Assembly: GCA_900540185.1 (NCBI GenBank) | Contig: UQFH01000009.1 | Span: 1 to 64,000 of the forward strand | Reading direction: 5' to 3' | From: an uncultured Eubacteriales bacterium | Lineage (GTDB): Bacteria > Bacillota > Clostridia > Tissierellales > Peptoniphilaceae | DNA length: 64,000 bases | In this document: one piece after another, positions 1-8,818 of the stretch | Layout of the letters: each line of letters opens with the position of its first letter | How positions within the stretch are numbered: position 1 is the first letter of the stretch | Position numbers and translations under genes: made by a program | Notes under the pieces: generated by a model | The model's database searches: none | Told to the model about the DNA's origin: nothing | Seen by the model: only the letters and a program-made list of their open reading frames with translations

Positions 1-7
1 TTAACAT
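1..7 (-). CDS. Start of an unidentified gene running off the left edge
   Basis: Only the first codons (Met-Leu) are inside the window. On the minus strand a strong ribosome site (GGAGGT at 21-16) stands 8 nt before an ATG at 7-5, which is why a start is called. The product cannot be identified. Confidence 0.5.
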
Positions 8-249
8 GGTTATCTACCTCCTTTGATTAAAGGATAACACGGTCCCCAACGGACAGGTCAAGCCCCATACACTATATAAAATTCCCACTTATCTATAAAG
101 CAAAACAGTTCCTCATCATTTTTGTGAAGTACTTATTTTCTTTTTGATAAATCTTCTTCAAACCGACATTCAAACCGACAATTTATTATCGCATTTAACT
201 GTACAATCTATCAAAAAAAGACCCTAACACTTAAGTTATGATCTAATTT

Positions 250-448
250 TTATCCAAATGTAAACCACTTGGAACTATTCTATATTTATCCATTTTCCTA
301 AACACGCTGTCTATTTGCGAGAAGCCGTAAGATTTACCAAACGAGCGTCGTTATCACTCGCTCTGTTGGGCTAGTGATTCAAAAACGGATGCATTTTTGT
401 AGCTTGAGACTTTTTAGTCCCATCCCAGTCCCAGTACCGGAAAAAAAT
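250..448. repeat. Dispersed intergenic repeat, copy A (shortened)
   Basis: This stretch matches pieces of two other intergenic regions here. Its left part (TCCAAATGTAAACCACTTGG) matches 11335-11355, its core 308-386 matches 2806-2948 and 11410-11549, and its right end (GTCCCATCCCAGTCCCAGTA) matches 3177-3196 with one change. Copy A lacks about 60 nt of core that copies B and C retain. The gap falls between two CTCTTGGG direct repeats in copy B, so deletion by slippage or recombination is likely. The rest of 8-520 shows no convincing gene. Confidence 0.7.
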
Positions 449-560
449 AGTTATTTATAGCTGTTCTACATAAATGCACAAATACATCTAGCCAATAATA
501 AAAATAAAACTATGCTAAATATTCCCATTTGAATTTCTGCTTTTCATTATTCAAAAAATC

Positions 561-911
561 TCAAAAAACAATATTTTTTATAAAAGTAATTAGGTTACTA
601 AATCTAAAACTATTTAAAAAAAATATTATACTAAACGGGTATATTTTTATTAAAAAATACTTACACGTAATGGTTCCATTTAATACGCATTTCAAAATAA
701 AGAACAAGTTTAATAAAGATAGCAGAGTAAAGATCGCCAGTAACCATATAAAAATATTGTTGGTAATTTTTGAAAATGTATTCATCGTTGTTCCCGCGTC
801 CCAACCAGTGTATTGGGAGCTATTCAGAATTGCAAAACCATATAACGGTATAAAAAATAATAAAAATAAAATTATTCTATCAAGATATTTTTCTGCTGTT
901 TTATATCTCAT
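561..911 (-). CDS. Small hypothetical membrane protein
   Basis: The 116-residue product is not recognised. It has about three to four hydrophobic stretches (roughly residues 13-30, 48-70 and 85-110), so it should be an inner-membrane protein. The ATG at 911 is preferred over one 11 codons upstream because AGAGG lies just before it. The opposite strand also has an open frame across 529-951, but that reading lacks a ribosome site and reads like a shadow. It sits alone between repeat copy A and decayed coding sequence, so it may be an island remnant. Confidence 0.4.
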   Translation of the reverse strand: MRYKTAEKYLDRIILFLLFFIPLYGFAILNSSQYTGWDAGTTMNTFSKITNNIFIWLLAIFTLLSLLNLFFILKCVLNGTITCKYFLIKIYPFSIIFFLNSFRFSNLITFIKNIVF

Positions 912-1059
912 AATCCCCTCTACCAATAAAATTTTAATAGTCAACGTTTAAAAAAACATCTTCTATTAATGTAATTATTGTATCATAAAAATTTTCACTT
1001 TTGCAAAAATATGTAATAAAGTCTCTTGTAATAATTCAAATATATAAAATATCCTTAAT

Positions 1060-1382
1060 GATCATGAACCTAATTCTATTTTTGAAATAATGTATATAAT
1101 TTTTGATTATGAAAAAGATATTAAGTTTAGACCCTCAGCAGGCTATGGATAGATCACAGGACTTTTATCAAATGATGTAGACTTCAATAATTTTCTTATA
1201 GAATAGAATGGAATGAAATGAGAAAGAAGCATTATAACGATGAGATAACAGACGAGGAATTTGAAGATTTGAAGGTAAATTATCCCGACAGTCTAAAAAA
1301 AGATTATGTTCCTTTTGAAGAAAGTAATCTCAAACGCTTTCATAACTCGATGTCAGTCAAAATTCCACCGGAAATAAAATAG
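1060..1382 (+). pseudogene. Decayed small gene or genes
   Basis: From 1060 one frame reads DHEPNSIFEIMYIIFDYEKD and continues with protein-like composition, but is broken by TAG at about 1159 and again near 1203. A second frame opens at ATG 1218 and gives 54 residues (MRKKHYNDEITDEEFEDLKV at the start, SMSVKIPPEIK at the end) before TAG at 1380-1382. Coding-like sequence continues after that stop as AQKKHITERFYDLKV. The pattern suggests one or two neighbouring small genes, perhaps a toxin-antitoxin or immunity pair, inactivated by point mutations. The family is not recognised. Confidence 0.4.
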
Positions 1383-1483
1383 GCACAGAAAAAGCACATC
1401 ACTGAAAGATTCTATGATCTTAAAGTCATTTGCTTTCACTATATAATTTTTTTGAATGAACCAGACAAATTGCGATTAGTATT

Positions 1484-2011
1484 TTATCGCCATTCTTGGC
1501 GAAGAATCCTCATCATAATAAAGTCACTGTACTCGTTGTTATAGTAGTATCCTTGCTCTTGAATACCTTCTTGCTTAAATCCGATTTTTCTATAGAAATT
1601 CAATGCATTGGTATTCATCCCTACCACACCAATTGCCACTCGGTTCATTTCATAGTGATCAAAAGCAAGGTTCAGCATAAGTCTAATAGCTTCTGTTCCA
1701 TATCCTCTATGTTGCATTTTAGGGTCAGGGATGATAATCGAAAGATCAGTACAGTTCCAGGTAGGCCACATTCGTAACAATCCCGTTTCACCTATTATAT
1801 TCCCCTCTAAATCTGTAATCGTATACCATACTGAGTCTTTCTGTTTATGACCAATTTTAATCCTCTCTTTCTCAGCTTCTTCATCAGTAAGTTTTGTAAA
1901 GCCACATTGGAACATAACTAATGGCTGATTGTACCAGTAGGTAAAGAATTTCACATCTTCGATTTTTTGCTCACGCAATATAACATTGTTACCCTTAATT
2001 TCATTAATCAT
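1484..2011 (-). CDS. GNAT-family N-acetyltransferase (RimJ/RimL-like)
   Basis: The 175-residue product is a GNAT acetyltransferase that would transfer acetyl from acetyl-CoA to an amine. The acetyl-CoA loop QHRGYG (residues 100-105) follows the strand 'LSIIIPD', and the C-terminal 'NALNFYRKIGFKQEG' is the usual GNAT strand-helix end. The N-terminus ('NNVILREQKIEDVKFFTYW') is typical of the RimJ/RimL/SpeG-like branch. GGAGGT lies 12 nt before the ATG, rather far. The substrate could be a ribosomal protein, a polyamine or a drug. A second, unrelated GNAT gene lies 78 bp upstream on the same strand. Confidence 0.85.
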   Translation of the reverse strand: MINEIKGNNVILREQKIEDVKFFTYWYNQPLVMFQCGFTKLTDEEAEKERIKIGHKQKDSVWYTITDLEGNIIGETGLLRMWPTWNCTDLSIIIPDPKMQHRGYGTEAIRLMLNLAFDHYEMNRVAIGVVGMNTNALNFYRKIGFKQEGIQEQGYYYNNEYSDFIMMRILRQEWR

Positions 2012-2089
2012 ATTATTTCATATACCTCCAAATACTTCATTACACACATAGCTTCTAATTTACCTATCCCGACAGACAGGGATTTACCT

Positions 2090-2524
2090 CTACAAGCAAT
2101 ATATCATCAGTCCATCGATAATACCACACTTTTGAAATCCATATTTTTCAGCTATCCGAATACTACTTTTTTGTTCAGGTACACATTCAATCACTACCTG
2201 TTTACCTGAGTTTCTAGCTTTTGTCATCATCCCTGATGTCAAGCATGATGCAATCCCTAACCCCCAAACGGAAGGTTCTAAAACCCATCCAATCTCGACA
2301 CTCTCTGAATCATAATCATGATAAATCACATATCCGATGAAGTCGTTATCTTTTTCAACTGCGTATATCAATGGTGTCTCAGAAAGACCGGATCGAAATA
2401 GGAATTGCTCGGCCTGCTCTTTTGTGTAGGGTGCTTCGAGATATTGCATTGCTTTCGAATTCGACAAAAGTTTGTAAAGCGGTTCCAAATCACTGACTGT
2501 CATTTTTCTAATTCTTATATTCAT
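2090..2524 (-). CDS. GNAT-family N-acetyltransferase
   Basis: This is a 144-residue single-domain GNAT enzyme. 'VEIGWVLEPSVWGLGIASCL' is beta-4 plus the acetyl-CoA binding loop (VWGLGIA, about residue 86), and 'SSIRIAEKYGFQKCG' is the conserved C-terminal segment. GGAG lies 5 nt before the ATG. It is upstream of the other GNAT gene in the same orientation. The substrate cannot be told from sequence; several unrelated GNATs in one island are typical of cargo. Confidence 0.8.
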   Translation of the reverse strand: MNIRIRKMTVSDLEPLYKLLSNSKAMQYLEAPYTKEQAEQFLFRSGLSETPLIYAVEKDNDFIGYVIYHDYDSESVEIGWVLEPSVWGLGIASCLTSGMMTKARNSGKQVVIECVPEQKSSIRIAEKYGFQKCGIIDGLMIYCL

Positions 2525-2566
2525 TCATACTCCACAACTTCTAATCTACCATTCTCTATTTTCCAC

Positions 2567-2598
2567 AAAAGCCTCCCACCAAAACGATGGAAGGCTTT
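2567..2598. terminator. Hairpin between the GNAT genes and repeat copy B
   Basis: AAAGCCT pairs with AGGCTTT, with extra CCA/TGG pairing inside. A short T-rich run follows on the plus strand only, although no plus-strand gene is nearby. Terminator function is plausible but unproven. Confidence 0.4.
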
Positions 2599-2805
2599 CT
2601 AAAATTTTTCACCTACCTTATTGCCCTTCAGTCAATAAGTATCGCTCGTAAAACTCGCTTAATTCAACAACTCCCTTTTGAATCTATTTTTTCTCGCTTT
2701 TTATATCAAAACAATATCATTTAGAGAAATTCGCTATATCAAAATCGATAAAACCTTGTGTTTTCAACGGTTTTATAACAGCAACGTATTTGTCTATCCA
2801 CGCAA

Positions 2806-3075
2806 TGTTGTCTAATTTGCGTGATGCCGTAAGATTCACCAATCGAGCATCGCTCACACTTGCTCTCTTGGGAATCTCTGACACGAGACCTGCCAGCCAA
2901 TCGCCTGCGTCCTTGCGGACTTGCCTCTTGGGCTAGGGCTTCGAAAATTTGATGAGAAAGGTGCAGTGCAGAATTTTTGCGAGTGAGACGTATAAATGAT
3001 ACGTCGCAATGAGCAAATAATTCGAAACAAGCCTTTCTCGCAAATTTAACGCGAAATTTTTATTCCCATTCTTCT
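2806..3075. repeat. Dispersed intergenic repeat, copy B (core plus palindrome)
   Basis: The core 2806-2948 closely matches 11410-11549. It is followed by a long imperfect palindrome, 2945-3047. Its outer arms are GAGAAAGG and CCTTTCTC and its apex is a perfect stem, GACGTAT-AAATG-ATACGTC. The palindrome ends with CGCAAATT, the terminus shared by all copies. The right boundary (3060-3072) repeats the last 13 bp of guaA. The rest of 2599-3209 holds no gene that I can see. Confidence 0.75.
3060..3072 (-). repeat. Candidate attachment-site copy of the guaA 3' end
   Basis: On the minus strand these 13 bases read AGAATGGGAATAA. This is identical, in the same orientation, to 11792-11780, which encodes the last residues and stop of guaA. 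The sequence just downstream is also similar in both (CGCAAATTT or CGCGAAATT). guaA 3' ends are known integration sites for genomic islands, so this may be the far att site. No integrase gene is visible between the two copies. Confidence 0.45.
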
Positions 3076-3209
3076 TTTCCAAACGTACGATATATCCCAA
3101 ACCATTCAAAATACTAGGTCATTTTTTTTAGAGTATCACTAAATCCACCTAATTATAGGACGTTTTCAGATTTTTAGTCCCGTCCCAGTCCCAGTACTAG
3201 AGAAAAAAA

Positions 3210-3893
3210 TTAAAATAACACTTCTTTATTCAAACCTGTATCACTCCAAGAAAGTATATAGGCATTTTTCTCAGGGTTAGATTTAATCACTTTCATTTCA
3301 TAATTATCCCAAACAATTGCTACCTGATTTTCAATTGCAATCGCATCTGTTAGCTGTCCAGCATAAAACTCATCAAAACCTACTCTGTCAGTCTCATCAT
3401 AATGAGGACAATGTAAATATGGAATAATGCCTAAGCCTTTAACCCATATAGGCTTTGGATTTTCAATATCTTCTATAAACTCACTATCACTATGTCCTGA
3501 AATAAACCAACATATAGAGCCTGCACTTAGGCCGGAGAGGACTTTGCCGCTTTTATAAGCTCTAATTAGCGCTTTATCTACACCATATTCTTGCCAAACT
3601 TTCATCATATATTGGGTATTGCCTCCGCCAACATAGATGATGTCTGCATTTTCAATTTTTTGATTAACCTCTTCCGTATTTACTTTTGTGTTTGATAAAT
3701 ACAAGGTGTCAGTTTTGCATCCTAACTCCCCATATAATTTATTAATAATTTTTACATAAGCCTCAGCATCTTTACTTGCTGTCGGAATGAATAGAAAATT
3801 TGGTTTTTCTTTTTTTGCTGCCTCTACAATAAATTTATCTATCTCATAAGTTTCATTTAAGGCTACTTCTCCGCCTCCAATAGCTATAATCAT
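3210..3893 (-). CDS. Peptidase S51-family protein (dipeptidase E-like)
   Basis: The 227-residue protein belongs to the S51/PepE group, serine peptidases with a class-I-glutaminase-like fold that cleave small acidic peptides. The nucleophile elbow is 'VLSGLSAGSICWF' (GxSAG, Ser near residue 124) and a conserved His lies in 'LHCPHYDE'. 'ADIIYVGGGNT' and the N-terminal 'IIAIGGGE' are typical of the fold. It is cytoplasmic, with no signal peptide. GGAGG stands 7 nt before the ATG. It lies immediately downstream of direct-repeat copy 1, which may supply its promoter. Peptide catabolism is the likely role; the substrate is unknown. Confidence 0.8.
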   Translation of the reverse strand: MIIAIGGGEVALNETYEIDKFIVEAAKKEKPNFLFIPTASKDAEAYVKIINKLYGELGCKTDTLYLSNTKVNTEEVNQKIENADIIYVGGGNTQYMMKVWQEYGVDKALIRAYKSGKVLSGLSAGSICWFISGHSDSEFIEDIENPKPIWVKGLGIIPYLHCPHYDETDRVGFDEFYAGQLTDAIAIENQVAIVWDNYEMKVIKSNPEKNAYILSWSDTGLNKEVLF

Positions 3894-3923
3894 AAATTTC
3901 CTCCTGTGTTTAAAATCTGTTTC

Positions 3924-3981
3924 TTTAGTAAAAGTCTTGAACTCCTTATATTTATATAACTATTTGCCTCTATTACTATTA
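3924..3981. repeat. 58-bp direct repeat, copy 1, flanking the methylase/ATPase operon
   Basis: This segment begins TTTAGTAAAA, contains CTTATATTTATATAACTAT, and matches 9753-9810 in the same orientation at about 84% by hand alignment (nine mismatches). The pair brackets the five-gene operon. In each case the repeat lies just upstream of a minus-strand gene, so a shared promoter region is an alternative to a cassette boundary. Confidence 0.65.
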
Positions 3982-4009
3982 AATACATGGATCCCTGATT
4001 ATATATCCA

Positions 4010-4636
4010 CTATAATTCATTCCTTTTTCGTTGTAAAAAAACGATATATTCTAAGATGATTTTTATCCTGCTATCATTGGAATTTTTATCATAAAATCCG
4101 TACATATTCATAAGCAGAAAATCTAATCTTCTAATTTCTTCATTCAATTTAAGTTTATTATAAAAACTACAAATTACACTGTCCGTAATGTATTCTTTTT
4201 CTATTTTAATATAATAATCCTCATCTCTGTAAAATAATTTTGCTATGCTTCCATCATCGACATTAAACATAGAAGAATATTCTTCACTCCATTTAAAATC
4301 CCTTTTTGCCAGGTTGCATTTTCTACACGATAAAACCAAATTATTTATCTCACCAGCTTTTATAGAATCTCCATTAAATGATGCTTCACAAACAAAGTGA
4401 TCTATTTCGAATAGTTCAGAACTTATTACATCTGTTGTTATACCACAATAAGCACATTTGTTGTTATATATTATTCTAAATTTCTTATTATATTCACTAC
4501 CTTTTTTATTTATTTGATTGTATATTATTTTAACTCTAGGATGATCCTTTTGTATTTTCTTCTCTAAAGAATTTTTTTCAGACACAATATTGTTTTTTAA
4601 ATCACAATATTTTGTATTTCTATAATCATTGTTCAT
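4010..4636 (-). CDS. HNH endonuclease, last gene of the defence-like operon
   Basis: The 208-residue protein has a clear zinc-stabilised HNH core. Residues C61 and C64 ('CAYC') form the first knuckle, D79-H80 carries the catalytic His ('FEIDHFV'), N98/N99 is the middle Asn, and C104 and C107 ('LSCRKCNLAKRDF') form the second knuckle with N108 and K111. Such domains nick or cleave double-stranded DNA. The start overlaps the preceding gene by 11 nt, so the two are translationally coupled. The flanking regions match no family I can name. As the only obvious nuclease in an operon with a DNA methylase, it is the likely restriction effector. Confidence 0.85.
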   Translation of the reverse strand: MNNDYRNTKYCDLKNNIVSEKNSLEKKIQKDHPRVKIIYNQINKKGSEYNKKFRIIYNNKCAYCGITTDVISSELFEIDHFVCEASFNGDSIKAGEINNLVLSCRKCNLAKRDFKWSEEYSSMFNVDDGSIAKLFYRDEDYYIKIEKEYITDSVICSFYNKLKLNEEIRRLDFLLMNMYGFYDKNSNDSRIKIILEYIVFLQRKRNEL

Positions 4637-5222
4637 ATAGTTTTCTCATTTCTTCAAAAGCATTAATAAGATTATCAATATCATCCTTTGTTAAATTATC
4701 ATAATCTAAGACTCCATTTATTGAATTTTCCATTTTCTCAAATAAAAATTTTTCAACATATTTTTTAGATGAAATATTTTTCAGAATATTTCTATTTAAA
4801 ATAATATTTTCTGTTGCCTTCTCTATGACATTATCCCAATTCTCATTGAAAAATAAATTTGGATCACAATTATAGGTACTAGAGTTATATTTTTTTAATG
4901 TGCTATACTCCATTTTTTCTTGATACTGTGTGATAACTATTATTTCTTTAAAAGGAAATATCTTTTTTATTATCAAGCCAAGCTCTTCCCCTGAAATTTT
5001 ATTCTCCATTACAGTACTATTTTCAAAAAGCATTGAATCCAAAAATAATATATCAGATTTTTGAATCTCTTCACTATTAAGTAAATTCTCATATGAATAA
5101 TTGCTTTCAAATTTTAATTCCAAATATTCATAACGAGCCTTATCATTTGAGTATTCACTTAAATATTGTGAAACAAACAAATCAATTTTATCATCTACAT
5201 AAAGCATATTTATCAATTGCAT
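4626..5222 (-). CDS. Response-regulator receiver-like protein
   Basis: The 198-residue protein resembles a receiver (REC) domain with a C-terminal extension. Residues D10-D11 in 'MLYVDDKID' fit the acidic pair after beta-1. D62 in 'DILFLDSML' fits the phosphoacceptor on beta-3, and T98 in 'EIIVITQYQ' the conserved Thr on beta-4. The usual beta-5 Lys is uncertain. The last ~60 residues are helical and charged, with no recognisable DNA-binding domain. The ATG at 5222 is chosen because it follows the preceding stop by one base and has GGGGGAG upstream; an in-frame start at 5294 would lie deep inside the ATPase gene. It is the natural phosphorelay partner of the kinase-like ATPase next to it. Confidence 0.65.
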   Translation of the reverse strand: MQLINMLYVDDKIDLFVSQYLSEYSNDKARYEYLELKFESNYSYENLLNSEEIQKSDILFLDSMLFENSTVMENKISGEELGLIIKKIFPFKEIIVITQYQEKMEYSTLKKYNSSTYNCDPNLFFNENWDNVIEKATENIILNRNILKNISSKKYVEKFLFEKMENSINGVLDYDNLTKDDIDNLINAFEEMRKLYEQ

Positions 5223-5223
5223 G

Positions 5224-7362
5224 TTATAAAGTCTCCCCCATTTCGAAAATAAATTCAAATCCTTTTTCACCTGAAATATTAAGAATCTCTCCATTTTGAA
5301 AATTAATTGTATTATTAATTATCCACATTCCAAGACCATGCCCATTGAGTCTGCTTGTTTCATGTGGTTCTAAAATAATTCTTGGATTATTTAAATATTT
5401 TTCTGGCAATCCTTTTCCATTATCATAATAAGAGATTTTTAACTTATTACAGTCTTTACTGATTAAAATTTTTATTTTTAACTCATTTGATTGACTGTTT
5501 TGTTGTACACTATTTAATATTAAATTATCAAATATTGTATAAAATGTGTCTTTTGATATGTTAAATTCTAAAAAGTCATCCATACATATTTCCACATTTA
5601 ACCAAGCATATTCTTTTTCCCATTTTTTTATTATTTGACTCACAATTTCTTTGACATTCAATTTCGTAGCAAAAAATTGTCCCTTTTCTACTTTTTCTAA
5701 AATCGCATCAATGAACCTAAGTATCTTTTTTACTGCAGCATGATTATTTTCCAATAAACCTGGTATATCTTCAAATGCCAATTTTCTATTTTTCGGATTA
5801 TTAACTATGTGCCAAACTTTATATTTTTTTAAAGCCTTTATGATGAGATCATAAGAAGGTTCGATTTGATTTCTATCATTGTTTATCTCATGTGCTATTG
5901 ATGTAGCTTTCATACCCGATGTTGCTAAAGCATTCAAAATCCTTACATCATATCTATACCTTTTTTCAACATCCGCTTTCTCTTGTTTAAGTTTTTTACT
6001 ATCCTGATTAAACAACTTAAGTTCTTTAATAAGTTTCTCCTTATCGTTCTTATTTAAATTATTTATCATTTTAGGATTTTTTACGATTTCATCTGATATT
6101 CTCTCAATAAAGTTTTCTTCAACAATATTTTTTTTATTAATATTTCGTATTATTTTTTGTCTATATCTTTCAAATTCTTTGATACCAATTAATATTATTT
6201 GAATAAATAATTGATAATATATATTTTCATTTAATCCTTGTCTATTCATAAGGTCCTGTAGTACTTTGTTTTCTTTTTTATCTATTAATACAAAACCAGA
6301 TATTTGATTTTCTCTCACTCGCCAAGCACCTGTTGGATGTGATGCTGCTGCTGGTGACATTCTTGTTCTTTTTCCTAACCCTAGCCAATCTTTCTCGCCT
6401 TCAAACGACGATATGCTAAAAGCATTTCTATAAAGAATAACACCACTATCTAAAATTTCATCAGTTCTTAGGTATTTATAAAGAAACTTTTCTTTATCCT
6501 GATTTGTAGCATTTAAATTGAAAAATAAATTTGCCGAAAATCCTCCAAGTTCCTCTAGTTTTGTAATTAATTCTTCTCCATAAACATCAAAAATTTCATT
6601 ACCTTCCAATTCATCTATAATATTAATTTTTCTATTGTGTTGATTCAAATTTATTCCTTCACAATACTTTTCCGCATCAATAGCAAACTCGTCTGACAAT
6701 ACTGATACCAATAAATCGCCTTTTATATACTCTAAATTAATAAATGACCTACAATTTTTTCCTGGCTCAGGATCTGGAAAATGTAAATCCACAAATTCAT
6801 TATAATCATTGGCTATAATTTGTATTCTCATGGATGTATCATTATATGTTTTTTCAAGGTATTTGTTTAATTGCTTAATCCTATTCAGAGTCCATTTTTC
6901 CCTAAGATTATTTATTACAATACAGGTACCTTTATTCTCTATACTAGAATTTATCTCTAATGTAGATGTATTCCAATCAGTTACCCAAATAACTCCGTCT
7001 TTATGTTCCTTTTTACTATATAACTTAATATTTTTGCCCAATCTTGATAAAGCAAATCTACCTACACCTTTTGCTCCGGCTTGAACCCTAACTTTATTGT
7101 TTGAATCTATTAGGTCATATCCTTTATTGCTTTTTCCAATATGCATCCAGTGCTTTTTTATATCCTCTGAATCCATACCAACTCCATCATCAGTTATTTT
7201 TAACGTATTTTTATCTATGAATTCAAGTTTAACAAGCAACGCTTTTGCATCATATGAGTTCTTAATCAATTCTAAAATTGCAGCTTCGTCTTTGGAAAAA
7301 TTTTGTACTCCTAATAACTCCGCAATTGTACTATCTTCAATGCTATACTTGAGATATTCCAT
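5224..7362 (-). CDS. Double-GHKL ATPase: MORC-like N-terminus fused to histidine-kinase-like C-terminus
   Basis: The 712-residue protein contains two ATP-binding GHKL modules. The N-terminal one has E31-N35-D38 (ELIKNSYDA), DDGVG at 58-62 and GAKGVGR at 96-102, as in Hsp90/MutL/MORC proteins. A conserved middle block at about 305-380 includes 'AAASHPTGAWRVR' and 'LMNRQGL'. A coiled region (440-470) leads to a kinase-like half: H491 in 'SIAHEINND' (H-box), N613/N617 in 'FDNLILNS' (N-box), DNGKG at 647-651 and GHGLG at 674-678. There is no membrane segment, so it is cytoplasmic. Bacterial MORC/paraMORC-type ATPases are known in restriction-modification-like loci. It may be an ATP-driven DNA clamp that signals to the adjacent receiver-like protein. 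Confidence 0.8.
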   Translation of the reverse strand: MEYLKYSIEDSTIAELLGVQNFSKDEAAILELIKNSYDAKALLVKLEFIDKNTLKITDDGVGMDSEDIKKHWMHIGKSNKGYDLIDSNNKVRVQAGAKGVGRFALSRLGKNIKLYSKKEHKDGVIWVTDWNTSTLEINSSIENKGTCIVINNLREKWTLNRIKQLNKYLEKTYNDTSMRIQIIANDYNEFVDLHFPDPEPGKNCRSFINLEYIKGDLLVSVLSDEFAIDAEKYCEGINLNQHNRKINIIDELEGNEIFDVYGEELITKLEELGGFSANLFFNLNATNQDKEKFLYKYLRTDEILDSGVILYRNAFSISSFEGEKDWLGLGKRTRMSPAAASHPTGAWRVRENQISGFVLIDKKENKVLQDLMNRQGLNENIYYQLFIQIILIGIKEFERYRQKIIRNINKKNIVEENFIERISDEIVKNPKMINNLNKNDKEKLIKELKLFNQDSKKLKQEKADVEKRYRYDVRILNALATSGMKATSIAHEINNDRNQIEPSYDLIIKALKKYKVWHIVNNPKNRKLAFEDIPGLLENNHAAVKKILRFIDAILEKVEKGQFFATKLNVKEIVSQIIKKWEKEYAWLNVEICMDDFLEFNISKDTFYTIFDNLILNSVQQNSQSNELKIKILISKDCNKLKISYYDNGKGLPEKYLNNPRIILEPHETSRLNGHGLGMWIINNTINFQNGEILNISGEKGFEFIFEMGETL

Positions 7363-7374
7363 GATCCCTCCTAT

Positions 7375-8814
7375 TTAAAAATAAAAATCTTCGATATCTT
7401 TAGATGTAATTCTCAATGAACTTCCGCTTATATTTATTCCAATATTTTTTACATATTCAAAAAAATTTTCACTCTTTAAAATTTTTTTTGCAAAATCTAA
7501 GTCATATTTTTGATTTTGATTTCTTAGAGAAATATACATACCAGCATACGGAATGCAATCTTCACCTAACTTATAAATACAAACTTTGTCTGTTATAATA
7601 GTTGATATAAGCAATTTTTCACATTTAATCCCTGAAAGTGCTTGGGATCTCCCATACTCAAACCACTTTGCTTTTTTATCAGATTTTCTTTCCATTAATT
7701 CTTCTTTGAATTGATTTAAATATGCGAAAGCACATGGATATGATTCTTCAAATTCTTTTTCTTCATATCTCTCTATCTGATTATTAACATATTTATATGG
7801 AAAAATAATTTTTTCAACCTTTCCATACCTCATAGTCCTCGGCGTTGCTGTTGGCATAATTATATCTTTTTCAATCAATAAATTCCCAACCTTATAAAAC
7901 TTTTCAACTTCTTCGTACATATTTTCATTAATAACATATGCTTTATTTAACAAAGTAGCTACCACATGAGAAACTTTAAAAAAATCACCAAAACGTTTAT
8001 CTCCAACGTTAAATTTATTAGAAAAAATCCATTTGTTCTTAATTCCTTTTTTGCAGATACATAACCTACGATTACTACTCATATCTATATATTGAATTTT
8101 TTTGCTAATATGTCCTTTATCGACTATCAATATAGCTGATTTTACTAGTGCATTATCAAATATTTTTTCTTTTGTATAATCTTTTATTCTAATAGTATTA
8201 TCTATCATAAATTCTCTGAGGTTTTCACCAAAAACTGTTTTAAAAATACCGCTAGGTATCAAATAGGACATTTTCCCTTTGCTTGACAGAGAGTTAATGC
8301 TGTGTTCTATAAAAGCATAACAATAGTCAAACTTTCCTTGTCTACAAGTACTATATTTTTCCTTTATAAACTCCCTTTCTTCCTTTGATAAATCACTATA
8401 AGTTATATATGGTGGATTACCTACAATAAAATCAAATTTTTTATTAACCTCACTTCTCAAATAATCTTTATTATAGATATTCCATTGCACATCATGTATA
8501 TCATTTTCTTTCACAACTAAATTCAAATTATAAATACACTTTTCAAATTGAACCTTATCAATCTCAAATCCAAAAATATTATCTTGTAAGCCTTCTTTTA
8601 TCCTTTCTTTAGAATATTTTTGTTCTATTGCTTCTTCAATATATCTTTTAACTATTTCAACAAGTATATTACCATCGCCACAAGAGTTTTCTAATATAGT
8701 TTTATCTAATATATCCTTACAATATCCAACTGAGTCCAGTAACTCCTTAACATAATTTTCTGGGGTGAATATTTGACATTTATCAGCTATATTTTTTATA
8801 TTTGTTTTTTTCAT
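7375..8814 (-). CDS. N6-adenine-specific DNA methyltransferase
   Basis: The 479-residue protein is an amino-methyltransferase that would use S-adenosylmethionine to methylate adenine in a DNA target. 'QIFTPENYV' (motif X-like), the SAM loop 'ENSCGDGNIL' (motif I, residues 43-52) and the catalytic 'IVGNPPYITY' (motif IV, NPPY at about 134-137) are in the order found in the Eco57I/TaqI-like class. The C-terminal half, with 'YAGMYISLRN', is the likely target-recognition region. The ATG at 8814 is preferred over a TTG one codon earlier because GGAG lies 7 nt upstream. The gap from the KilA-N stop is 4 nt, and the ATPase follows after 12 nt. It is probably the self-protection component of the operon. 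Confidence 0.88.
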   Translation of the reverse strand: MKKTNIKNIADKCQIFTPENYVKELLDSVGYCKDILDKTILENSCGDGNILVEIVKRYIEEAIEQKYSKERIKEGLQDNIFGFEIDKVQFEKCIYNLNLVVKENDIHDVQWNIYNKDYLRSEVNKKFDFIVGNPPYITYSDLSKEEREFIKEKYSTCRQGKFDYCYAFIEHSINSLSSKGKMSYLIPSGIFKTVFGENLREFMIDNTIRIKDYTKEKIFDNALVKSAILIVDKGHISKKIQYIDMSSNRRLCICKKGIKNKWIFSNKFNVGDKRFGDFFKVSHVVATLLNKAYVINENMYEEVEKFYKVGNLLIEKDIIMPTATPRTMRYGKVEKIIFPYKYVNNQIERYEEKEFEESYPCAFAYLNQFKEELMERKSDKKAKWFEYGRSQALSGIKCEKLLISTIITDKVCIYKLGEDCIPYAGMYISLRNQNQKYDLDFAKKILKSENFFEYVKNIGINISGSSLRITSKDIEDFYF

Positions 8815-8818
8815 CAAA

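Noticed and set aside
529..951. Plus-strand 140-residue open frame
   Set aside because: It overlaps the minus-strand frame, lacks a ribosome site and has a composition like a reverse reading of hydrophobic codons. The minus frame has a ribosome site and helices.
2821..2945. Repeat core as a tRNA or tmRNA fragment
   Set aside because: GGGCTAGGGCTTCGAA looked T-arm-like, but no cloverleaf or CCA-proximal acceptor stem could be formed.
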